NCBI RefSeq assembly: GCF_026016325.1
Contig: NZ_CP087203.1
Location: 1,426,001 to 1,490,000 of the forward strand
Direction: 5' to 3'
DNA length: 64,000 nt
Origin: Pseudomonas sp. B21-056
GTDB lineage: Bacteria > Pseudomonadota > Gammaproteobacteria > Pseudomonadales > Pseudomonadaceae
In this document: positions 26,772-34,955 of the stretch, piece after piece
How positions within the stretch are numbered: position 1 is the first letter of the stretch
How the letters are laid out: the number at the start of each line of letters is the position of its first letter
Translations under genes and position numbers: made by a program
The notes under the pieces: model-generated
Told to the model about the DNA's origin: nothing
What the model saw: the letters and a program-made list of their open reading frames with translations, nothing else
Database searches by the model: none

Positions 26772-27305
26772 ATGAATAATCCCATCACCGCCCTGGTCAT
26801 CATGGGCGTTGCCGGTTGCGGCAAGACTTGCGTCAGCCAGGCCCTGTGCCAATTGAGCGGCGCCACCGCCATCGAAGGCGACACGTTCCACCCTGCGGCC
26901 AACATCCAGAAGATGAGCGCCGGTATTCCCCTGAACGACGACGACCGTGCCGGCTGGCTCGACAGCCTGTGCGACGAGTTGCGCCGTGTCGATGCCACGG
27001 GCGAGCGCCCGGTGTTGACCTGCTCGGCCCTCAAGCACAGTTATCGCGAACGCCTGCGCAGCGCCTTGCCGGGCCTGGGCTTCGTATTCCTGGAACTGAC
27101 CCCCGAGGTGGCGGCGGACCGTGTGTCCCACCGTCCCGGCCATTTCATGCCCTCGACCCTGATCGACAGTCAGTTCGCCACCCTTGAATCCCCCGTCGGC
27201 GAGCCCCTGACCCTGGCCCTGGATGCGTCCAGCCATGACGTCGATGAACTGGCTCGCCAGGCTTACACCTGGTGGGTGGAGCACGGCCTGAAGCTGGCCA
27301 GTTGA
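26772..27305 (+). CDS. gntK: Gluconokinase
   Basis: A 177-residue kinase of the thermoresistant GntK family, which phosphorylates gluconate to 6-phosphogluconate with ATP. The P-loop GVAGCGKT is at residues 12-19, followed by the family signature GDTFHPAANIQKMSAGIPLN and the CSALKHSYRERLR segment. GAGGT upstream supports the ATG at 26772. It is separated from gntT by 90 bases that contain another operator, so gntK and gntT may be both co-transcribed and separately controlled. Confidence 0.95.
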   Translation: MNNPITALVIMGVAGCGKTCVSQALCQLSGATAIEGDTFHPAANIQKMSAGIPLNDDDRAGWLDSLCDELRRVDATGERPVLTCSALKHSYRERLRSALPGLGFVFLELTPEVAADRVSHRPGHFMPSTLIDSQFATLESPVGEPLTLALDASSHDVDELARQAYTWWVEHGLKLAS

Positions 27306-27324
27306 ACTCCAAGAATTTTGCGTC

Positions 27325-27341
27325 AGAAAGATAGCGCTGTC
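27325..27341. promoter_or_regulatory. GntR operator 3 (upstream of gntT)
   Basis: AGAAAGATAGCGCTGTC, 55 bases before the gntT ATG; shares AAG-N-TAGCGCTGTC with operators 1 and 2. It indicates that gntT has its own regulated promoter within the gntK-gntT gap. Confidence 0.75.
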
Positions 27342-27395
27342 CCGGCAGCTTACGAATAACTGCTTCAATAACAACAACAAATCAGGAGACACCTC

Positions 27396-28748
27396 ATGTT
27401 CGGCATGTCCCACGAGTCGTTTCTACTGCTTGATGCAGTGGTCACGGTGATCGGACTCATCGTCCTCATCACCAAGTTCAAGTTCCACCCCTTCATTGCC
27501 CTGACCATTGCCGCGGCGTTTCTCGGCCTGACCTCGGGCATGCCGATCGGCACCATCATCAAGGCCTTCCAGGACGGCTTTGGCGGCGTGCTGGGCTTCG
27601 TCGGGATCATCCTGGCGCTGGGCACCATGCTCGGCAAGATGATGGCCGAGTCGGGCGGGGCCGATCAGATCGCCCAGACCCTGATCCGCGCCTTCGGCAA
27701 GGACAAGGTGCAGTGGGCGATGATGTTCGCCGCGTTCCTGGTGGGGATCCCGCTGTTCTTCGAAATCGGTTTTGTACTGCTGATCCCGCTGGTGTTCATC
27801 GTGGCCCGCCGCACCGGCGTGTCGATCATCAAGATCGGTATCCCGCTGCTCGCCGGTCTGTCCGCGGTGCACGGCCTGGTGCCACCGCACCCGGGTCCGC
27901 TGCTGGCCATCGGCGTGTTCGGTGCCGATATCGGCAAGACCATTCTTTATGGCCTGATCGTCGCGTTGCCGACCGCCATCATCGCCGGCCCGATTTTCGG
28001 TACGTTCATCGCCAAGCACATCCCGGGCCACGCCAATCAGGAGCTGGTCGATCAACTGGCCCGTGAGCCCGAGGCCAAGGAACTGCCGAGCTTCAGCATT
28101 ACCCTGGTCACTGTGCTGCTGCCGGTGTTCCTGATGCTGCTCAAGACCTTTGCCGACGTGGTGCTGCCGGACGGCAACATCTTCCGTACCTTCATGGACC
28201 TGATCGGCCACCCGATCTCGGCACTGCTGCTGGCCTTGCTGCTGTCGCTGTACACCTTCGGCCATCGCCAGGGCATCGGTTCCAACCAGATCCTGAAGTT
28301 GCTCGACGCGAGCCTGGCGCCGACCGCCGCGATCATCCTGATCATCGGTGCCGGTGGCGGTTTCAAGCAGATGCTGGTGACCAGCGGTGTGGGTGACGTG
28401 ATCGGCCACATGGCCGTGAGTGCGCAGATTTCGCCGATCCTGCTGGCCTGGCTGGTCGCGGCGGTGATTCGTATCGCCACCGGTTCGGCCACCGTCGCAA
28501 CCATCACGGGGGCAGGCATCGTGGTGCCGGTAGTGGGGATGATCCCGGGCGTGAACCGCGAGCTGCTGGTGCTGGCGACCGGTGCCGGTTCGTTGATCCT
28601 GTCTCACGTCAACGATGCAGGCTTCTGGCTGGTCAAGCAGTACTTCAACATGACCGTGGCCGAAACCTTCAAGACCTGGACCGCGATGGAAACCATCCTG
28701 TCGGTGGTGGGGTTGGGCTTTATCCTGTTGTTGTCGCTGGTGGTCTAA
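27396..28748 (+). CDS. gntT: Gluconate:H+ symporter, GntP family
   Basis: A 450-residue inner-membrane permease of the GntP family with about 12-14 hydrophobic segments. Family signatures are GGVLGFVGIILALGTMLGKM near residue 65, the VHGLVPPHPGPLLAIGVFGAD region and, near the C-terminus, SHVNDAGFWLVKQYFNMTV. AGGAGA supports the ATG. It imports gluconate, made from glucose in the periplasm, so that GntK can phosphorylate it and feed the zwf-pgl-eda pathway encoded earlier in the window. Commonly named gntP or gntT. Confidence 0.94.
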   Translation: MFGMSHESFLLLDAVVTVIGLIVLITKFKFHPFIALTIAAAFLGLTSGMPIGTIIKAFQDGFGGVLGFVGIILALGTMLGKMMAESGGADQIAQTLIRAFGKDKVQWAMMFAAFLVGIPLFFEIGFVLLIPLVFIVARRTGVSIIKIGIPLLAGLSAVHGLVPPHPGPLLAIGVFGADIGKTILYGLIVALPTAIIAGPIFGTFIAKHIPGHANQELVDQLAREPEAKELPSFSITLVTVLLPVFLMLLKTFADVVLPDGNIFRTFMDLIGHPISALLLALLLSLYTFGHRQGIGSNQILKLLDASLAPTAAIILIIGAGGGFKQMLVTSGVGDVIGHMAVSAQISPILLAWLVAAVIRIATGSATVATITGAGIVVPVVGMIPGVNRELLVLATGAGSLILSHVNDAGFWLVKQYFNMTVAETFKTWTAMETILSVVGLGFILLLSLVV

Positions 28749-28766
28749 GCCTGGCGAAGTAACCAA

Positions 28767-28856
28767 TGTGGGAGCGAGCTTGCTCGCGATGGCGATATAA
28801 CAGTCAGTATCTGTGTTGACTGATACACCGCCATCGCGAGCAAGCTCGCTCCCACA
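28767..28856. repeat. REP-type inverted repeat (GTGGGAGCGAGC family)
   Basis: Near-perfect arms TGTGGGAGCGAGCTTGCTCG / CGAGCAAGCTCGCTCCCACA around a 40-base loop, between the convergent gntT and alaC genes. Confidence 0.92.
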
Positions 28857-28868
28857 GTTGGTTTTGTG

Positions 28869-30086
28869 TCAGGCGTTGGTCTTGCTGACCAACCCATCCG
28901 CCCGGAACATCGCCCGGATCCCGCGCACAGCCTGGCGGATCCGGTCCTGGTTTTCGATCAGCGCAAAGCGCACGTGATCATCCCCATACTCGCCGAACCC
29001 CACGCCCGGTGAGACGCAGACCTTGGCTTCGGCCAGCAGCTTCTTGGCAAACTCCAGTGAGCCCAGGTGCGCATAGGCCTCAGGGATCTTGGCCCAGACG
29101 TACATCGACGCCTTGGGGTTTTCCACCATCCAGCCCAGTTCGTGCAGGCCCTTGACCAGCACATTGCGGCGCTGGCGGTACTGCTCGGCGATGTCGCGCA
29201 CGCACTGCTGATCGCCTTCCAATGCGGCGATGGCGGCCACCTGCAACGGGGTGAAGGTGCCATAGTCGTGATAGCTCTTGATCCGCGCCAGGGCGCTGAC
29301 CAGTTCCGGGTTACCGACCATGAAGCCGATGCGCCAGCCGGCCATGTTGTAGCTCTTGGACAGGGTGAAGAACTCCACCGCGATGTCTTTCGCGCCGGGC
29401 ACCTGCATGATCGACGGGGCTTTCCAGCCGTCGTAGACGATGTCGGCGTAGGCCAGGTCGTGGATCACCAGCACGTCGTACTGCTTGGCCAGGGCGATGA
29501 CCCGCTCGAAGAAGTCCAGCTCCACGCACTGGGCGGTGGGGTTGGACGGGAAGCCCAGGATCATCATCTTCGGCTTCGGAATCGAACCGCGAATGGCCCG
29601 CTCCAGTTCGTCGAAGAAATCCACGCCCGGTATCAGCGGCACCGAGCGCACCTGGGCGCCGGCGATCACCGCGCCGTAGATGTGGATCGGGTAGCTGGGG
29701 TTGGGCACCAGTACCGTGTCGCCCTGGTCCAGGGTCGCCAGCATCAGGTGGGCCAGGCCTTCCTTGGAGCCGATGGTGACGATGGCTTCGCTTTCAGGGT
29801 CGATGTCCACCTCGTAGCGGTCCTTGTACCAGCGCGAAATGGCGCGGCGCAGGCGCGGGATGCCTTTGGAGGTGGAGTAGCCGTGGGTGTCTTCACGCTG
29901 GGCGACGGTGACCAGTTTCTCCACGATGTGCGGGGGCGTGGCGCCGTCGGGGTTACCCATGCTCAAGTCGATGATGTCTTCGCCGCGCCGACGCGCAGCC
30001 ATCTTCAGCTCGGCAGTGATATTGAATACGTAAGGGGGGAGTCGATCGATGCGCGCAAAGCGGCGCGGCGAACCTTGTTCGGCCAT
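28869..30086 (-). CDS. alaC: Alanine transaminase AlaC-type aminotransferase
   Basis: A 405-residue PLP-dependent aminotransferase of class I. Family marks are the N-terminal [20 protein letters not shown], the [16 protein letters not shown] block, the [15 protein letters not shown] region, the PLP-anchoring Asp in [10 protein letters not shown], and the Schiff-base Lys in [15 protein letters not shown]. The start at 30086 ([17 protein letters not shown]) matches pseudomonad AlaC; the longer frame does not. The enzyme would transfer amino groups between alanine, pyruvate and glutamate. It is a single-gene unit divergent from the LysE gene. Confidence 0.9.
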   Translation of the reverse strand: MAEQGSPRRFARIDRLPPYVFNITAELKMAARRRGEDIIDLSMGNPDGATPPHIVEKLVTVAQREDTHGYSTSKGIPRLRRAISRWYKDRYEVDIDPESEAIVTIGSKEGLAHLMLATLDQGDTVLVPNPSYPIHIYGAVIAGAQVRSVPLIPGVDFFDELERAIRGSIPKPKMMILGFPSNPTAQCVELDFFERVIALAKQYDVLVIHDLAYADIVYDGWKAPSIMQVPGAKDIAVEFFTLSKSYNMAGWRIGFMVGNPELVSALARIKSYHDYGTFTPLQVAAIAALEGDQQCVRDIAEQYRQRRNVLVKGLHELGWMVENPKASMYVWAKIPEAYAHLGSLEFAKKLLAEAKVCVSPGVGFGEYGDDHVRFALIENQDRIRQAVRGIRAMFRADGLVSKTNA

Positions 30087-30282
30087 TGTTGCCTCGAGAT
30101 ACGTGAGCGCCCGGAACCGTCCGAGCGACGTTGGCCACTGCGGTGGCCTGCGGCGCAAGATAATGGCCGCGACGGCCGCTTGTCCAGTGGCGGCCCACAA
30201 CTATTTTCGACGACACTGTCGACCCGCTCGTGGGATGCGTGCGGGCTGTTCAATTCGCCATACCAACCCGAACGGAATGATG

Positions 30283-30945
30283 ATGGAATTTTCCAGCGGC
30301 TTTTTGCTGAGTCTCTCCCTGTGCCTGGACATCGGTGTCGCCAACATCGCGATGATCACTCTGGCGATGCAACGTGGTTATTTCCAGGGGTTCGCCCTGG
30401 GCCTGGGTACCTGCGTGGGCGACCTGGTCTATGCGGTGCTGGCCCTGGCCGGCATGACCGTGTTGTTGCAATACGCAGCGGTGCGTTGGGTGCTGTGGAT
30501 CGGCGGTTCGGTGCTGTTGCTGTACTTCGCGGCGAAAATGGTTCATTCGGCGATTTATCACGGCGCAGTGCTGGAGCAGGCGGGCGAGGTGCAGGGCAAC
30601 TCCTCTCGCCAGGAATTCCTGCGCGGGATCTTCCTGGCCATGTCATCGCCCAGCGCGATCCTCTGGTTCGCGGCCGTGGGCGGTACGCTCATCGCCCGTT
30701 CAGGAGGTGGCACCGTGCTCAGCTCGGTGCTTTTCCTCGGTGGCTTCCTCTGTGCCGGGCTGCTGTGGAGTGCCGGCCTGTGCCTGGCGGCGACCCAGGG
30801 TGGAAAATTATTGGGGGATAAATTGCTGCGTTATTCCTATTGGGCATCCGCTGCGATCTTCTGTTATTTCGCCGTTTACGTGATCCTTTCTGGCTACAAC
30901 GAGTTTTTAGGGGCCTCCGTGGCGACGGTCATTCCAGCGGCCTGA
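30283..30945 (+). CDS. LysE family translocator
   Basis: A 220-residue membrane protein of the LysE/RhtB amino-acid exporter family with about six helices. The LysE signature (GYFQGFALGLGTCVGDLVYA) follows the first helix, and the SPSAILWFAAVGGTLIAR segment marks the fourth. Three ATG codons stand in a row at 30277, 30280 and 30283; I choose 30283 because the GGA at 30274-30276 is then six bases upstream. It shares a 196-base divergent promoter region with alaC. An alanine or other amino-acid efflux role is possible but inferred only from family and neighbour. Confidence 0.85.
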   Translation: MEFSSGFLLSLSLCLDIGVANIAMITLAMQRGYFQGFALGLGTCVGDLVYAVLALAGMTVLLQYAAVRWVLWIGGSVLLLYFAAKMVHSAIYHGAVLEQAGEVQGNSSRQEFLRGIFLAMSSPSAILWFAAVGGTLIARSGGGTVLSSVLFLGGFLCAGLLWSAGLCLAATQGGKLLGDKLLRYSYWASAAIFCYFAVYVILSGYNEFLGASVATVIPAA

Positions 30946-31024
30946 CAAGCCAAACGGCCCTGGCAATCATGGTTTGGCTTCTATACTGCCAAGCCCGAGC
31001 TCACGTTTTGCGGAGTGTTGACGC

Positions 31025-31513
31025 ATGGAAAATCCCCAACGCGATTACATAGCCGAGCCACGCTTCGAACACGGAAATTTCCAACTGATCGCCGGTTTCG
31101 GCGGCCGTTTTACCCAGGAGACTGCCCAGGGTATCCCCCTGCTCTGGGAAAAATTTCTGCCCTGGCTCGGTAACGTGCCAGGGCAAAAAAGCGAAATCAC
31201 CTACGGTGTGTGTTGCAACCCGGACGGGAAGGGCGGGTTCGAATACATCGCCGGGGTGGAGATCAGCCGACTCGATGATTTGCCGGAACAGTACCGCTGG
31301 ATCGAGATCCAGCCCGCCCGCTATGCCGTGTTCGAACACCGTGGGCCGTTGAAAACCCTGCCGGACACCTTTCACCACATCTGGAATGTCTGGTTGCCAC
31401 GGTCGGGTCACGAAGCGGCAGACGCACCGGAGTTCGAACGCTACAGCGAGGATTTCAACCCCAGGACCGGTGAGGGTACGCTGGAGATCTGGATACCGCT
31501 CAAAAGCCGCTAG
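31025..31513 (+). CDS. GyrI-like / AraC effector-binding-domain protein
   Basis: A 162-residue stand-alone effector-binding domain (SoxS-like or GyrI-like), without a DNA-binding domain. The core is HGNFQLIAGFGGRF, the YGVCCNPDGKGGFEYIAGVE segment, and the RYAVFEHRGPL motif with YSEDFNPRTGEGTLEIWIPL at the end. Such proteins bind hydrophobic or cationic small molecules, or inhibit gyrase in E. coli SbmC. GGAG upstream supports the ATG. The last 14 bases overlap the end of the convergent GNAT gene. Confidence 0.82.
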   Translation: MENPQRDYIAEPRFEHGNFQLIAGFGGRFTQETAQGIPLLWEKFLPWLGNVPGQKSEITYGVCCNPDGKGGFEYIAGVEISRLDDLPEQYRWIEIQPARYAVFEHRGPLKTLPDTFHHIWNVWLPRSGHEAADAPEFERYSEDFNPRTGEGTLEIWIPLKSR

Positions 31514-32003
31514 TGGCCTGGAACATCAAGCCCATCCGTCGCTCATAACCGATGCGGCCCTTGTAGGCCTCGCCACAGTCGACCCAACCCATTTGGGTGT
31601 ACAGGCCGATGGCCGATTCGTTACCGGCATCCACCGAGAGCTCCAACCCCCTGATTTCCGGCCAGGCCGCGCGCGCCACGGTGGGCAGAGCCTGGAGGCA
31701 GGCCTTGCCGTGGCCCTTGCCCTGGGCCCGGTGGTCGACCTGCAGGGCGTGCAGGGTCGCGCTGTGTTCATCGGCCCAGGCGGGCAGTACGGGCGCACGC
31801 TTGAGCAGCAGGAACGCCACCGGCACATCGTCGACCAGCCACGCGAAACCCTTGACCCCCGGGCAGGGCCGGGACAGCAGCATGTGCAGTGCCCCGTGGA
31901 TGTCTCCGGCGAACCGGACCTGGTCCGGCAGGATCTCGATGGCCTCCACCTGTTGGCGCTGGACGGCACTCAGATGTTCGTAGGCGACAAGTTGAGCAGT
32001 CAC
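31500..32003 (-). CDS. GNAT family N-acetyltransferase
   Basis: A 167-residue acetyltransferase with motif A in LQVDHRAQGKGHGKACLQAL and the C-terminal GLYTQMGWVDCG typical of the fold. The start codon is GTG at 32003. It is convergent with the GyrI-like gene and overlaps it tail to tail by 14 bases. The substrate is unknown; the ELSVDAGNESAIGLY segment is common to many amino- or peptide-acetylating members. Confidence 0.82.
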   Translation of the reverse strand: MTAQLVAYEHLSAVQRQQVEAIEILPDQVRFAGDIHGALHMLLSRPCPGVKGFAWLVDDVPVAFLLLKRAPVLPAWADEHSATLHALQVDHRAQGKGHGKACLQALPTVARAAWPEIRGLELSVDAGNESAIGLYTQMGWVDCGEAYKGRIGYERRMGLMFQATSGF

Positions 32004-32144
32004 AGTAACGTCCGTTATCTGCCGGCGGAATGAGGCTGGATTCTAGCGAACTTTCTTCCTTGAATTATTTTTATCCGGGATGTCGATTCGCCCTTTCCCC
32101 AGACGACAAAGGGTGTCTTCAACAAAAACCTGTGGAGAATCACC

Positions 32145-32579
32145 ATGAATACCCAAACCACCGAAAGCGAAATCCAGACCCTGATCGACACCTATCGCCA
32201 AGCGGTCATGAGCAAGGACGTCGAAAAAGTCATGGCGCTCTATCACGATGACATCGTCTCGTTCGACGCCATCCAGGCCCTGCAATTCAAGGGCAAGGTC
32301 GCCTATCGGGCGCATTGGCAGGCCTGCCTGGAAATGTGCCCCGGCCCGCACAAGTTCGACTTCCATCAAGTCAGGATCAACGCGGCGGACAGCATCGCCT
32401 TCGCCCATTGGCTGGCCTATTGCGGCGGCACCAACGACAAGGGCGAAGAACAGGCCTGCTGGATGCGCGTGACGGCCTGCTACCAGCGTGTGGCGGGGCA
32501 GTGGAAGATCGTCCATGAGCATTGGTCGGCGCCGTTCGATCCGATGGCGGGCACGGCGATATTCGATCTGCAGCCCTGA
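32145..32579 (+). CDS. SnoaL/NTF2-like protein (YybH/SgcJ family)
   Basis: A 144-residue single-domain protein of the NTF2-like superfamily, with the opening helix ESEIQTLIDTYRQAVMSKDV, the MALYHDDIVSFDAIQALQFK strand-helix pair, and the final WKIVHEHWSAPFDP sheet. No catalytic Asp/His pair is obvious. It is followed 67 bases downstream by the DGPF/YCII protein and then by an SRPBCC protein and an ECF sigma factor on the same strand, so it probably belongs to that stress-response module. The start has no strong ribosome-binding site but the coding signal begins at the ATG. Confidence 0.82.
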   Translation: MNTQTTESEIQTLIDTYRQAVMSKDVEKVMALYHDDIVSFDAIQALQFKGKVAYRAHWQACLEMCPGPHKFDFHQVRINAADSIAFAHWLAYCGGTNDKGEEQACWMRVTACYQRVAGQWKIVHEHWSAPFDPMAGTAIFDLQP

Positions 32580-32646
32580 TCGTCGGTTTTTTCGCCACCA
32601 CGTCCTTCTGCTGTCATTGTTGATCAGTTCGATCCCGGAGTTTTCC

Positions 32647-32991
32647 ATGAAGTACTTATGCCTGGTGTATAGCAACGAACAAACGCTGCACAGCTCGCCC
32701 GACAGCCCGGAGGACGCCGAGTGCATGGCCTACGCCGAGTCGATCCAGGGCAGCGGGCGGATGATCGCCGCCGAGGCCCTGGCGTCGGTGCAGACCGCGA
32801 CCACCGTGCGCATGCGTGGCGGCAAGCTGTCGATCACCGACGGGCCGTTCGCTGAAACCAAGGAGCAACTGGCGGGTTTTTACCTGATCGACGCCAAGGA
32901 CTTGAACGAGGCCATCCAGGTCGCCGGCAACATCCCGGCGGCCCGGGTCGGTTGTGTCGAAGTCCGACCGGTGCGCCAACTGAACCCCTGA
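32647..32991 (+). CDS. YCII-related DGPF domain protein
   Basis: A 114-residue ferredoxin-like-fold protein of the YCII/DGPF group. The diagnostic DGPF motif is at residues 65-68 (ITDGPFAETKEQLAGF), followed by the FYLIDAKDLNEAI helix. CGGAG lies 6 bases before the ATG at 32647. In ECF group 42 systems, genes for such DGPF proteins sit next to the sigma-factor gene and are its targets, which is exactly the arrangement seen here. The molecular function of DGPF proteins is unknown. Confidence 0.9.
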   Translation: MKYLCLVYSNEQTLHSSPDSPEDAECMAYAESIQGSGRMIAAEALASVQTATTVRMRGGKLSITDGPFAETKEQLAGFYLIDAKDLNEAIQVAGNIPAARVGCVEVRPVRQLNP

Positions 32992-33018
32992 ATAACAATC
33001 ACAAACAGGATTTCGCTC

Positions 33019-33495
33019 ATGAACCTCACACCTGCTGCTTTCGAATTGTCCATCAGCCGGCTGATCGATGCCCCGCGCCAGAAGATTTTCCGTGCCTGGA
33101 CCGAGCCGGCCCTGCTGGTCCAGTGGTGGGGGCCCCACGGCATGACCACGCCGGAATGCGAAATGGACCTGTGGGTCGGCGGTCAGTTTCGCACCCTGAT
33201 GCGTGCACCCGACGGCAGCGAGTACCCGACCATGGGGGTGTTCCTGGAAATCCTCGCCCCCCGGCGCCTGGTGTTCACCGATGCGTTCGTGCCCGGCTGG
33301 ATGCCCTCCGGCAAGGCCTTCATGACGGCCGAGGTGGTGCTTGAAGAGGAGGGCGACAAAACCCGCTACACCGCCCGTGCCCTGCACTGGAGCGAAGAGG
33401 ACCGGCAGGCCCACGAGGCCATGGGCTTCCATGACGGCTGGGGCCAGAGCCTGGACCGGCTTGAAGCGTTGGTCACCCAAGGCATGCCCGACTGA
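33019..33495 (+). CDS. SRPBCC (AHSA1-like) protein
   Basis: A 158-residue START-like/AHSA1 domain protein. The first strand FELSISRLIDAPRQKIFRAW and the following WGPHGMTTPECEMDLWVGGQ are typical, and the C-terminal helix contains HDGWGQSLDRLEALV. Such domains bind hydrophobic ligands; this subgroup often accompanies DGPF and ECF42 genes. It starts 27 bases after the DGPF gene and its stop TGA overlaps the ATG of the sigma-factor gene, indicating translational coupling. Confidence 0.88.
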   Translation: MNLTPAAFELSISRLIDAPRQKIFRAWTEPALLVQWWGPHGMTTPECEMDLWVGGQFRTLMRAPDGSEYPTMGVFLEILAPRRLVFTDAFVPGWMPSGKAFMTAEVVLEEEGDKTRYTARALHWSEEDRQAHEAMGFHDGWGQSLDRLEALVTQGMPD

Positions 33496-34730
33496 TGTCG
33501 GTCGATGTAGTCAAGGCGCGGGTCGAGCAGGTCTACCGACAAGACTCACGGCGGATCCTCGCGACGCTGATTCGCCTGCTGGGGGATTTCGACCTGGCAG
33601 AAGAAGCCCTGCACGAAGCCTTCTTCATCGCGGTCGAGCGCTGGCAACGGGACGGTGTGCCGGACAACCCGAGGGCCTGGCTGGTGTCCGCCGGGCGCTT
33701 CAAGGCGATCGACAGTCTGCGCCGGCGAGCGCGCTTCGCGGCGTCCCAGCCCATGCTGATTGCTCAACTTGAAGCGCTCGAGCAGTCTGATTGGAGCGAC
33801 GAAGACGTGGAAGACGATCGTCTGCGGCTGATTTTCACTTGTTGCCACCCGGCCCTGGCGGCGGATGCCCAGGTGCCGCTGACGCTGCGGGAAGTCTGCG
33901 ACCTGAGCACCGAGGAAATCGCCCGTGCATTCCTCGCTGCACCGGCGGCCATCGCCCAACGTATCGTGCGAGCCAAGGCGAAGATTCGCGACGCGAAGAT
34001 TCCCTACCAGGTACCGTCCCGTTCGGAGTTGCCCGAGCGCTTGGACAGTGTGCTGCGGGTGATCTACCTGGTGTTCAACGAAGGTTACTCGGCGTCGATG
34101 GGCGCCGAGTTGACCCGTGAAGACCTGACCCGCGAAGCCATCCGTCTTGCACGGCTGTTGATGGAGCTGTTGCCTGAAGCCGAAGTCATGGGTTTGTTGG
34201 CGCTGATGCTGTTGCATGAGTCCCGGCGGACGGCGCGCACGTCGGACACCGGTGAGCTGGTGCTGCTGGATGAACAGGACCGCTCCCTGTGGAATGCGCA
34301 ACTGATTGCCGACGGCTGTGCGTTGGTGGAAGCCGCGTTGAATACCCGCCGGTTCGGGCCTTATTGCCTGCAAGCGGCGATTGCGGCTGTGCATGCCGAA
34401 GCGTCGACCGCCCAGGAGACAGACTGGCCGCAGATCGTCGGGCTTTATGATGTGTTGCTGCGCGTCATGCCGTCACCGGTGATCGAACTCAATCGCGCCG
34501 TCGCCCTGGCCAAGCGCGACGGGCCGGATGCCGGGTTGCGCCAGATCGAGTCGATCCTCGGGCGTGGCGAGTTGCTCGACTATCACCTGGCCCACTCGGC
34601 GCGGGCAGAGTTCTGTCGGCAGTTGGGACGAGTGGAGGAGGCGAGGGCGGCTTACCGGCGTGCGCTTGAATTGACACAGCAACTGCCGGAGCGACGGTTT
34701 CTTGAAGGGCGGTTGGCGGGGTTGGCGTGA
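33495..34730 (+). CDS. ECF42-type RNA polymerase sigma factor with long C-terminal extension
   Basis: A 411-residue extracytoplasmic-function sigma factor, about twice the normal size. Region 2 is near residues 15-80 (ILATLIRLLGDFDLAEEALH, PRAWLVSAGRFKAIDSLRRR), region 4 near 115-170 (LTLREVCDLSTEEIARAF with the helix-turn-helix), then about 230 residues of SigJ/DUF6596-type extension holding the conserved NEGYSA and DEQDRSLWN motifs and TPR-like helices. No anti-sigma gene is adjacent; in this group the extension is thought to provide control. Together with DGPF and SRPBCC partners this is a classical ECF42 context. The trigger is unknown. Confidence 0.9.
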   Translation: MSVDVVKARVEQVYRQDSRRILATLIRLLGDFDLAEEALHEAFFIAVERWQRDGVPDNPRAWLVSAGRFKAIDSLRRRARFAASQPMLIAQLEALEQSDWSDEDVEDDRLRLIFTCCHPALAADAQVPLTLREVCDLSTEEIARAFLAAPAAIAQRIVRAKAKIRDAKIPYQVPSRSELPERLDSVLRVIYLVFNEGYSASMGAELTREDLTREAIRLARLLMELLPEAEVMGLLALMLLHESRRTARTSDTGELVLLDEQDRSLWNAQLIADGCALVEAALNTRRFGPYCLQAAIAAVHAEASTAQETDWPQIVGLYDVLLRVMPSPVIELNRAVALAKRDGPDAGLRQIESILGRGELLDYHLAHSARAEFCRQLGRVEEARAAYRRALELTQQLPERRFLEGRLAGLA

Positions 34731-34764
34731 TGTGATCCCAAGGACCCGCGGCGAGGGATCTATT

Positions 34765-34879
34765 TGTGGCGAGGGGATTTATCCCCGTTGGATTGCGAAG
34801 CAATCCCACGCTTTGTGCAGCAGGTGCAGTCTGTTGACGAGTGCTTCGCACTCGAACGGGGATAAATCCCCTCGCCACA
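34765..34879. repeat. REP-type inverted repeat (GTGGCGAGGGGAT family)
   Basis: Arms TGTGGCGAGGGGATTTATCC / GGATAAATCCCCTCGCCACA with inner GATTGCGAAGCAATC and GAGTGCTTCGCACTC palindromes, between the sigma-factor gene and icmP. Confidence 0.9.
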
Positions 34880-34910
34880 AGACAGTGTTTGGCTTTTCGG
34901 TGGCGCCAAT

Positions 34911-34938
34911 AAAAAGGCGACCCGAAGGTCGCCTTTTT
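34911..34938. terminator. Bidirectional terminator between the sigma-factor gene and icmP
   Basis: AAAAAGGCGACC / GGTCGCCTTTTT with a CGAA loop. The A-run and T-run on either side let it stop transcripts arriving from both convergent genes. Confidence 0.9.
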
Positions 34939-34955
34939 CATTCAGCCAGCGTTGA

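Noticed and set aside
29067..30821. A 584-residue plus-strand open frame opposite alaC running into the LysE gene
   Set aside because: It crosses two well-supported genes in the wrong frame and has low-complexity shadow composition.
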